43,691 bases of DNA, taken from positions 1 to 43,691 of the forward strand of contig JAGPCO010000059.1 of NCBI GenBank assembly GCA_018058095.1, written 5' to 3'. This stretch comes from Kofleriaceae bacterium (GTDB taxonomy: Bacteria; Myxococcota_A; Polyangia; Haliangiales; Haliangiaceae). Below the pieces are notes generated by a model that was not told the origin of the DNA, did no database searches, and worked only from the letters and a program-made list of their open reading frames with translations. Shown here piece after piece: positions 13,924 to 21,467 of this stretch. The translations under genes were made by a program, and so were the position numbers. Each line of letters starts with the position of its first letter. The stretch's first letter is position 1.

Positions 13924-14951
13924 CGCCGGCCCCGACCGCGCCGCCACGCGCTGTCGGCGATGGCGCGGATGAAGCGCGGGTAGTCGAGCCCGGCCACCGC
14001 CGCCGCCCGCGCCGCGCCGGCGTCGGGCGAGATGTCGCAGTTGGGGTTGACGTCGATCACCAGGGGCTGGCCGCTGGCGTCGATGCGGACGTCGACCCGG
14101 CCGTAGTCGCGCAGGCCGAGCGCGGTCCAGGCCTGACGGGCGACCTGCTCGATGCGGGCCCGCAGCGCCGGGGTGGCGTCGCGCATCGGCACCGGCTTGG
14201 TGCCGACGTAGTCGACGTGGTGCTCGTCCCACTTGGCGGCGTAGCTGACGATGCGCGGGCGATCGGCGGGCATCGACGAGAAGTCGATCTCGTGCAGCGG
14301 CAAGATCTGCAGGTCGGCGCCGTTGCCGAGGATGCCGACGTTGACCTCTCGGCCCTCGACGTAGCGCTCGGCCAGCACCGGCTGCTTCCACTCGGCCATC
14401 ATGATCCGGGCCCGGCGCACCAGCGCCGCGTGATCGCGCACCAGGTTGTCGGCCTCGATGCCGACCGAGGCGTCCTCGTGCACCAGCTTGAGGAACCACG
14501 GGTAGTCGAGACGGGCCAGGGTCGGATCGTCGAGGTCGGCCTCGCCGGTGAGCAGGCGGGCCGGCGGGGTCGGCACGCCGCGCCCGCGCAGGATGTCCTT
14601 GGCCCGGTCCTTGTGCAGGCACGACCCGAGGGCGAGCGCGTCGCTGCCGGTGTACGGCAGGCCGAGCAGCTCGAACACCCCCGGCACCAGCGTCTCGTTG
14701 CGCGAGTCACCCGACAGCGACTCGCACAGGTTGAAGACCAGGTCGGGGCCGCGCCCGGCCATGGCCTGCGCGGTGGCGAACAGGTCCGTGCCGTGGATGC
14801 CGACCAGCTCGGTCGCGACGCCGGTCTGCGCCAGCGCGTCGGCGATGGCCATGGCCGAGGCAAGGACCGCGCTGACGTCGACCCCGGTGCCGGCGGTGAG
14901 CTCGGCGTCGTAGTCGGTGTTGTGGACGACGATCACGCGCGACAGCGACAT
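13920..14951 (-). CDS. D-Ala-D-Ala ligase-like ATP-grasp enzyme
   Basis: A 343-residue ATP-grasp ligase, related to but distinct from Ddl. Conserved elements: CESLSGDSRNE and PYTGSDALALGSCLHKD at the N-terminal domain, the loop HEDASVGIE where Ddl has a Ser-Ser-Val-Gly motif, ERYVEGREVNVGILG, and the metal-binding DVRIDASGQPLVIDVNPNCDIS. The family joins a carboxylate to an amine via an acyl phosphate. VNPNCDIS at the end replaces the EVNTVPGLT of the true Ddl at 17.5 kb, so the substrate probably differs. The ATG at 14951 is preferred over 14960 because AGG lies 9 nt upstream of it. It follows lipB by 10 nt and overlaps the GNAT gene. Confidence 0.85.
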   Translation of the reverse strand: MSLSRVIVVHNTDYDAELTAGTGVDVSAVLASAMAIADALAQTGVATELVGIHGTDLFATAQAMAGRGPDLVFNLCESLSGDSRNETLVPGVFELLGLPYTGSDALALGSCLHKDRAKDILRGRGVPTPPARLLTGEADLDDPTLARLDYPWFLKLVHEDASVGIEADNLVRDHAALVRRARIMMAEWKQPVLAERYVEGREVNVGILGNGADLQILPLHEIDFSSMPADRPRIVSYAAKWDEHHVDYVGTKPVPMRDATPALRARIEQVARQAWTALGLRDYGRVDVRIDASGQPLVIDVNPNCDISPDAGAARAAAVAGLDYPRFIRAIADSAWRRGRGRR

Positions 14952-14961
14952 CGCCGGCATC

Positions 14962-15621
14962 CTACACGAGGCGGGCGACCAGACCAGGCCCGAGCCGCGC
15001 CGCCAGCTCGGGTAACGGCGGCGGCGGCGGTGCGCCGCGCTCGGCCAGCGCGGCCGCGATCGAGGTGCCGGGCCGGCCCAGCCCGCACGGGTTGATCAGG
15101 CGCCACATCTCCTCCGGCGTCGCCACGTCGAGCGCGAAGCCGTGCACCACCACGCCGCGCCGCAGGTGCAGGCCACACGCGGCCAGCTTGCGATCGCCGC
15201 ACCACACCCCGGCCGGATCGCGACGGAACTCGACGCCGGGCAGGCCGAGCTCCGCACACAGCTCGGCGATGGCCGCGCCGACCGCCGCCAGCAGCGGCAC
15301 CACGCCGGCGCGGGCCCGGACCACCGGGTAGATCATCAGCTGACCCGGGCCGTGGTAGGTGACGTCGCCGCCACGCTCGGTCTGCGCCAGCGCGACCCCG
15401 CGCGCCGCCAGCGCCGCGGCGTCGACCAGCACGTGGTCCGGGCGGGCCGACCGCCCGAGCGTGATGATCGGCTCGTGCTCGCACAGCAGCACGGCCTGGG
15501 CCGCGTCGTCGCCGGCCAGGATGTGGTCGCGTCGGGCCTCCTGCTCGGCCAGCGCCGTGGCGTGCGCGATCCGCCCCAGCCAGCGCCAGGTCAGATCACG
15601 ACCGGGCCCGGCCGCGCTCAC
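14962..15621 (-). CDS. lipB: Octanoyltransferase LipB
   Basis: LipB moves octanoate from acyl carrier protein to lipoyl domains, the first step of lipoate synthesis. The 219-residue product has RGGDVTYHGPGQLMIYP, the catalytic Lys in DRKLAACG and the catalytic Cys in NPCGL, all in the usual order. Length is normal for the family. The GTG start overlaps the TGA of the preceding HARE-HTH gene (GTGA). No lipA is present nearby, unlike the lipB-lipA pairs of many bacteria. Confidence 0.95.
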   Translation of the reverse strand: MSAAGPGRDLTWRWLGRIAHATALAEQEARRDHILAGDDAAQAVLLCEHEPIITLGRSARPDHVLVDAAALAARGVALAQTERGGDVTYHGPGQLMIYPVVRARAGVVPLLAAVGAAIAELCAELGLPGVEFRRDPAGVWCGDRKLAACGLHLRRGVVVHGFALDVATPEEMWRLINPCGLGRPGTSIAAALAERGAPPPPPLPELAARLGPGLVARLV

Positions 15622-17249
15622 GCCCCGGCCAGCAGCTCGTCGAGCAGCTGCTCGTCGAGGTACCGCACCGGCGCCGCCGCGGTGACCACGCCGACGCCGG
15701 CCGCCATCATCGCCGCGACCAGGCCATCCCCGACCAGCGCGCTGATCGAGCGGCCGGGCCGCTCCAGCTCGCGCCGGGCCTCATCCGACAGCTCGCGCCC
15801 GGCCAGGAGCAGGCCCCACGCCAGGTCCTTGGCCTCGACGCCGACCCGCAGCTCACCCACGCCACGCCGCTCGACCGGGCTGTCGCCGCTGCGGGCCGAC
15901 ACCAGGATCGCCTTGTCGCCCCCGGCCGGCAGCGCGGTCGCGTAGCTGATGCCGTCGAGGCGCTTGACCCAGGTGATGTCGGCGAAGCCGGCCGCGACCA
16001 GGTAGGCGTGGGCCAGGCGCTCGAACCCGGCCTGGTTGGCGCGCGCCAGGCGGGCGCCGAGCGTCCGCGCCGTCGCCGCCGCCAGCCCGGCCAGCGCGTC
16101 GGCCAGGGTCGACTCGGCCGCCGCCGTCGGCGAGCTCATCACCGGCCCCGGCGCGAACAGGTCGCGGCCGCGGTAGACGATGCGCGGACGCAGGCCGCGG
16201 GCGCGGAAGATGCTCTCGTCGCCCAGCAGCGAGGCCTTGAGGTGCGGCCAGACCTGCTCGGGGTCGGCGTCGATGAGGCCGCGCTTGCGCATCATGCCGG
16301 CCAGCTGCTTGACCGGGACCGGCTGGGCGTTGCGGAGCTGCGCGAACAACGCGGCGGCGGCGTCGCCCAGCGGCGTGCCGATGCCGGTGCCGGTCGCCAC
16401 CACCACCCGCGGCTGCTCGGGCCGCGCCTCGACGCGGGCGCCGTCGCGGTGGTCGCGGCCGCCGCCGTGCTGCGGCTCGCGTCCGCCGCGCTGCGCCTCA
16501 CGGCCACCGCCGTCGGCGCGCGCCTCCGGCCGGCCACCGCCGTGCTGCGGCTCGCGTCCGCCGCCGCCGCCGCCGCCACCGGCCGGCGCCCCGGCCGGGC
16601 GCTCGCGGTCACGCCGATCGCGCCGCTCGTTGCGCTCGCGGTCGCGCCGCTCGCGCCGCTCGTTGCGCCGGTCCTCCCACTGCTTGTGGCGCTCCTGCCG
16701 GGCGTTGATCTCCGGCAGCATCTTGCGGTCCTCGTCCTGGGTCCGCTCGTCACGAAACTCGCGCAGGGCCGGCGCCGGCGCGGTCAACTCGTCGCCGTAC
16801 ACCTCGGCCAGCGCCCGCTCCTCCTCGGTCATGGCCGGCGCCGCCTCGGCGGGGGCGGCCGAGGCGGGGCCGGACTCGACCGGCGCGGCCTCGGCGGCGG
16901 CGCCTCGGGTCGGCCGGGCCTTGGCCGGAGCCGCCGCCTTGCCGGGCTTGGCCTTGGCGGCGGCCGGAGCCGCCTTGGCCTTGGCCGGAGCCGCCTTGGC
17001 CTTGGCCGGGGCTGGCTTGGCCTTGCCGTTCTTGCCGGCGGCGGCGGCGGCACGATACGCCTCGCCGACCTTCTCCACGCCGGCGCCGCTGGCGGCCAGC
17101 TTGTCGAGCCCGCGCGCCAGCGCCTTCTCCTGGGCCGGCGTGACCTTGCCGACCTGCTTGCTCGAGGTCGCGGCGGCGGTCAACTCGGCCAGGGTGAGCG
17201 CGCTCTTGCGGGCGGCGAGGATGGACAGGGCGGCGTCGAGCAGGGTCAT
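15618..17249 (-). CDS. HARE-HTH protein with H1-like Lys/Ala linker and degenerate Mrr-like endonuclease domain
   Basis: A 543-residue protein. Residues 1-70 (LLDAALSILAARKSALTLAELTAAA) look like a HARE-HTH winged helix, a domain linked to DNA or modified-base reading. Residues 72-115 are a histone H1-like AKAAPAK repeat tract. Residues 165-220 are very Arg/Glu/Asp-rich, followed by Gly/Arg repeats with REPQHGGGR twice. A second winged-helix-like stretch is at 290-365. The C-terminus (400-540) resembles Mrr-type restriction endonucleases (FERLAHAYLVAAGF, DGIS at 432-435) but the QxK catalytic Lys position reads SAR, so it is probably inactive. The ATG fits a TTGACG-N18-TATCCA promoter 8 nt upstream. 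It heads the lipB operon. Domain assignment is by pattern, not search. Confidence 0.7.
   Translation of the reverse strand: MTLLDAALSILAARKSALTLAELTAAATSSKQVGKVTPAQEKALARGLDKLAASGAGVEKVGEAYRAAAAAGKNGKAKPAPAKAKAAPAKAKAAPAAAKAKPGKAAAPAKARPTRGAAAEAAPVESGPASAAPAEAAPAMTEEERALAEVYGDELTAPAPALREFRDERTQDEDRKMLPEINARQERHKQWEDRRNERRERRDRERNERRDRRDRERPAGAPAGGGGGGGGREPQHGGGRPEARADGGGREAQRGGREPQHGGGRDHRDGARVEARPEQPRVVVATGTGIGTPLGDAAAALFAQLRNAQPVPVKQLAGMMRKRGLIDADPEQVWPHLKASLLGDESIFRARGLRPRIVYRGRDLFAPGPVMSSPTAAAESTLADALAGLAAATARTLGARLARANQAGFERLAHAYLVAAGFADITWVKRLDGISYATALPAGGDKAILVSARSGDSPVERRGVGELRVGVEAKDLAWGLLLAGRELSDEARRELERPGRSISALVGDGLVAAMMAAGVGVVTAAAPVRYLDEQLLDELLAGA
16462..16564. repeat. 28-nt direct repeat within HARE-HTH gene
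   Basis: Positions 16462-16489 and 16537-16564 carry the same 28 bases, offset by 75 nt (25 codons), so the reading frame is kept; they encode the repeated REPQHGGGR segments. Confidence 0.8.
16963..17010. repeat. 21-nt tandem repeat within HARE-HTH gene (KAKAAPA units)
   Basis: Two perfect 21-nt units (16963-16983, 16984-17004) and the start of a third encode the seven-residue Lys/Ala/Pro repeat of the H1-like linker. Confidence 0.8.
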
Positions 17250-17257
17250 GGGCCGCC

Positions 17258-17287
17258 TGGATACCGTTTGCCCGCCGACACCGTCAA
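17258..17287 (-). promoter_or_regulatory. Predicted leaderless promoter of HARE-lipB-ATP-grasp-GNAT-lipoprotein operon
   Basis: Reverse strand TTGACG (17287-17282), 18-nt spacer, TATCCA (17263-17258), 8 nt to the ATG at 17249. The rest of the 298-nt divergent gap up to ddl holds no gene I can support. Confidence 0.55.
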
Positions 17288-17547
17288 GCGATGGGGGCGG
17301 CGGGAGCACCCCACCGCCCTGATGGCCGATCGCGCCGAAAAGTGGCCTCGGGCCCAGCCCTGGCCGTAGCGTCGTCGCAGGTGGTGCGCTCCTCGTGTCC
17401 AGACGGCCACAGGCCCCGGCAACGGCGCGGGACCGCGCGGCGCGCCGCTGGCATCGCGGTTGCTCGTCCCCTCGAGCATACCCGGCACGACCTGACCCCG
17501 ACGCCCCGGGCGCCCTGCCCCGACGCGGCCACGGACCGCACCACACC

Positions 17548-18555
17548 ATGAAGCAACGCAAGATCGGTGTCCTGATGGGTGGCCTCAGCAGCGAGCGCGA
17601 GGTGTCGCTGCGCAGCGGCGAGGCCGTGCTGGCGGCCCTGCTCGACCGCGGCTACCACGCGGTCGCCGTCTACGTCGATCGCGACCTCGACATGGTGCTC
17701 CGGCAGGAGCGGATCGAGCTGGCGTTCATCGCCCTGCACGGGCGGCTGGGCGAGGACGGCTGCGTGCAGGGCCTGCTCGAGACCCTGGGCATCCCATACA
17801 CCGGATCTGACGTCCTGGCGTCGGCGCTGGCGATGAACAAGGCCAAGGCCAAGGAGCTGTTCCGGCTGCACAACGTGCCGACCCCGGCCTACTACGTGCT
17901 GGCCGCCGACGAGCCCGAACCGCTGGTGGTGCACGGCGACTTCGGCTTCCCGTGTGTGGTCAAGCCGGTCCGCGAGGGCAGCTCGGTCGGCGTCGAGATC
18001 TGCCGCGACGAGGCCGAGTTCGTCGGCGCGGTCGAACGAGCTGGCTGCTTCGATCACGAGCTGCTGGTCGAGCGCTTCTGCGCCGGCCAGGAGGTCTCGG
18101 TCGCGATCCTCGGCGACCGCGCCATCGGCGCGGTCGAGATCGCGCCCATCGGCGCCAAGGCCGGCTTCTACGACTACGGCGCCAAGTACACCCGTGGCGC
18201 CACCGAGTACTTCGTGCCGCCGCGCATGTCGCCCGAGCGCTACCGCGGCGTGCTGGCCCAGGCCCTGCGCGCGCACCGCGCCCTCGGCTGCGCCGGCGCG
18301 ACGCGGGTCGACCTCATCGTCAGCGACACCGGCAACGAGGTCATCCTCGAGGTCAACACCGTGCCCGGCCTGACCCAGACCAGCCTGCTGCCGAAGATCG
18401 CCCACGCCGCCGGCATCGCGTTCGACGAGCTGTGCGAGGTGATGCTGCTCGGCGCCGGCCTGGCCAGCCAGCGGCGCCGCGGCGAACGGCGCGACCAGCG
18501 GCGTTCGTTCCTCGGCGAGGAGCGCCGGGCCGCGCCTGCGCCGGACCACCACTGA
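17548..18555 (+). CDS. ddl: D-alanine--D-alanine ligase
   Basis: Ddl makes the D-Ala-D-Ala dipeptide for peptidoglycan precursors. The 335-residue product has the N-terminal GGLSSEREVSLRSGEAV, ALHGRLGEDGCVQGLLE, the ATP-grasp loop KPVREGSSVGVEI, and DLIVSDTGNEVILEVNTVPGLTQTSLLPK at the metal site. The last 25 residues are an unusual basic tail (RRRGERRDQRR). The ATG at 17548 is the first Met before the conserved GVLMGGLSSE; no good ribosome site or -10 box is evident near it. It is followed after 40 nt by a GT51 fusion gene, consistent with a peptidoglycan operon. Confidence 0.95.
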   Translation: MKQRKIGVLMGGLSSEREVSLRSGEAVLAALLDRGYHAVAVYVDRDLDMVLRQERIELAFIALHGRLGEDGCVQGLLETLGIPYTGSDVLASALAMNKAKAKELFRLHNVPTPAYYVLAADEPEPLVVHGDFGFPCVVKPVREGSSVGVEICRDEAEFVGAVERAGCFDHELLVERFCAGQEVSVAILGDRAIGAVEIAPIGAKAGFYDYGAKYTRGATEYFVPPRMSPERYRGVLAQALRAHRALGCAGATRVDLIVSDTGNEVILEVNTVPGLTQTSLLPKIAHAAGIAFDELCEVMLLGAGLASQRRRGERRDQRRSFLGEERRAAPAPDHH

Positions 18556-18595
18556 CCCACCCCGGCCCCGTCTCCCTCTCCGCCGTTCATCGCCG

Positions 18596-20632
18596 ATGGT
18601 CCGAACCCCTACCCTCCTGCTGCTGTCAGGCGCGGTCGCCGTCGCCGCCCCGGTGCTGGCCGCCCGCCTGGTGCAGCGCCGCGTCGATGAGCGCCTGGTC
18701 CCGGCCCTGACCGAGCTGACCGGCCAGCCGGTGCGGGTCGGCGGCGTCGACGTCGGCCTGACCGGGACGGTCCGCCTCGACGAGGTGGCCATCGGCACCC
18801 AGCTCACCGCCGCCTACGTCGAGGCCCGGGTCGCGCTGTCCTCGCTGCTGGCCGGGCGGTGGGGCGCCGACGAGATCGAGGTGGCGGCGCCGCGCCTGCG
18901 CGCCCGCCTGGGCCGGGACGGCCAGCTCGATCTCGCCACGTTGATCGAGCGGGTCGCCAGCCGCCGGGCCGGCCCGTCCGGGCCGCCGGCGCCGTCGAGC
19001 CGGCGCCTGCGCCGCATCGTCGTCAGCGGCGGCGACCTGGTGGTCAGCCTGCCCGACGGTGGTCAGCTGCGGGCGCGCGGCGTCGAGGTGCATCCGAGCC
19101 CGGGCGGAGCCCGGGTCGTGACCCGCGCCGTCGAGGTGCGCGCCCCGACCCGGCTCGGCCTGGCTCGGGCCCGCTGGCCGCGGGTCGCGGCCGACCTCCG
19201 CCTGCCGCACATCGGCATCGACCGCCTGCTCGCCGCCGATGGCGAGCTGGTGCTGGGCAGCGCCGACGCCAGCCTGCGCGCGTCGCGCCTGACCGTGATG
19301 GTCGACCGCGCCGGCCAGGTGGTGGGCCGGGCCGACGTCGACGACGGCGGGGTGCCGCGCCCGGTCACGGTGGTGGCGGTGCCACGCCAGCGCTCGCTCC
19401 ACGTCCGCGCCGACGACGTCCCGCTGGCGCTGGCGGCCCCGCTGCTGGCGGACCTGGTCGACCTGCGCGCCGCCCGCGCCACCGGCGCGCTGGCGCTGGT
19501 GGCGACCCGCACCGGCAGCGTGGTCGAGGGCGACCTGGCGATCAGCGCGCTGGCGCTGACCGCCCCCGGCGTCGCCGGCACCGCCATGCCCACCACCCGC
19601 TGGACCGGGCGCGTCGAGCTCGACCGCGACCGCCTGCGCCTGGCCGGGACCGCGGCCACCGGCGCCCTGGCGGTCGAGCTCGACGGCCGGATCGCCCGGC
19701 AGCCGCGACGCGGCGTCAGCGACCTGACGGTGACGGTGCGTCCGGTCGCCTGCCTGGACGCGCTCGACAGCGTGCCGGCCGCCGCGCGCGACCACCTCGA
19801 CGGCCTGACCGTGCAGGGCGAGCTGCGGGCGCGGGCCCAGGTCCGGATCGATCCGGCCGCGCCAGCGGGCGAGGCGGTCCGGCTCGACCTCGACGGCCCG
19901 AGCGGATGCCTGGTCCTGGCCGACGCCCCCGCGGCCGCGCCGGCCGCCCTGACCCGGGCCCACCAGCACGTCTTCCCCGACGGGCACCACCTCGACCTGG
20001 CCGACGGCAGCGGCCTGGCCCTGCTGCGCGGGTTGCCGGCCCACGTCGTCGGCGCCTTCGTCGCCGGTGAGGACGCTCGCTTCCGCACCCACCGCGGGTT
20101 CGACCTCAACCAGATCGCGCGCAGCCTGGAGATCAACCTGCGCGAGGGCCGGCTCCTGCGCGGCGGCTCGACCATCAGCCAGCAGCTGGTCAAGAACGAG
20201 TGGCTCGGCCGCCAGCGCACCTTCGCCCGCAAGCTGCAGGAGGTGATCCTGACCTGGCGGCTGGAGCAGGCGCTCGGCAAGGACGACATCCTCGGCCACT
20301 ACCTCGAGATCATCGAGCTCGGCCCCGGCGTGTGGGGGCTCGCCGCCGCCGCCGCCTACTGGTTCGGCAAGGCGGCGCGTGACCTCACCGCCGGTGAGGC
20401 GGCGTTCCTGGCCGCGCTGACGCCGGAGCCGGCGACGATGAGCCGCCGCCTGGCCATGGCCGGCGGGCTCGACCCGCGCAGCGCCGAGCGCCGGGCCATC
20501 ATCCTGCGCGGGATGAAGCGGGCCGGCGTGCTGAGCGAGGCCCAGCTGACCCGGGCCGTGCGCGAGCCGGTGTCGCTCCGGGCCGAGGCCCTGGCCCTGG
20601 CGGTGTCGGAGCCGGCGTCGCCCTCGCCCTGA
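18596..20632 (+). CDS. AsmA-like domain fused to GT51 peptidoglycan glycosyltransferase
   Basis: A 678-residue protein. It begins with a membrane anchor (residues 5-22), followed by about 430 residues of AsmA/DUF748-like beta-rich sequence (VRVGGVDVGLTGTVRLDEVAIG, VEARVALSSLLAGRWGADEIEV, VVSGGDLVVSLPDG). Residues 485-645 form a GT51 transglycosylase domain: EDARFRTHRG with catalytic Glu492, GGSTISQQLVKN from 523, RKLQEVILTWRLE, and AAYWFGKAARDLTAGEAAFLA. GT51 enzymes polymerise lipid II into glycan strands. There is no transpeptidase domain, so it resembles MtgA in enzymatic content but carries a large added periplasmic domain. It follows ddl. The ATG lies 40 nt after the ddl stop. Confidence 0.85.
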   Translation: MVRTPTLLLLSGAVAVAAPVLAARLVQRRVDERLVPALTELTGQPVRVGGVDVGLTGTVRLDEVAIGTQLTAAYVEARVALSSLLAGRWGADEIEVAAPRLRARLGRDGQLDLATLIERVASRRAGPSGPPAPSSRRLRRIVVSGGDLVVSLPDGGQLRARGVEVHPSPGGARVVTRAVEVRAPTRLGLARARWPRVAADLRLPHIGIDRLLAADGELVLGSADASLRASRLTVMVDRAGQVVGRADVDDGGVPRPVTVVAVPRQRSLHVRADDVPLALAAPLLADLVDLRAARATGALALVATRTGSVVEGDLAISALALTAPGVAGTAMPTTRWTGRVELDRDRLRLAGTAATGALAVELDGRIARQPRRGVSDLTVTVRPVACLDALDSVPAAARDHLDGLTVQGELRARAQVRIDPAAPAGEAVRLDLDGPSGCLVLADAPAAAPAALTRAHQHVFPDGHHLDLADGSGLALLRGLPAHVVGAFVAGEDARFRTHRGFDLNQIARSLEINLREGRLLRGGSTISQQLVKNEWLGRQRTFARKLQEVILTWRLEQALGKDDILGHYLEIIELGPGVWGLAAAAAYWFGKAARDLTAGEAAFLAALTPEPATMSRRLAMAGGLDPRSAERRAIILRGMKRAGVLSEAQLTRAVREPVSLRAEALALAVSEPASPSP

Positions 20633-20647
20633 CCGGGGCGGCGGGGG

Positions 20648-21397
<750 letters not shown>

Positions 21398-21467
21398 CGA
21401 CTTGCCCGCTCAGGGGAGCGGCGGCCCGCCAATGCGGCGGCGCGCCGTGGGCCGGTCGCGGCGCGCC

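Noticed and set aside
16340-17060. Frameshift or pseudogene in the HARE-HTH gene
   Set aside because: Repeats are in frame and the reading frame is unbroken to the lipB overlap.
17250-17547. A small gene in the ddl upstream gap
   Set aside because: Only short frames without family features or start signals; likely shadow sequence.
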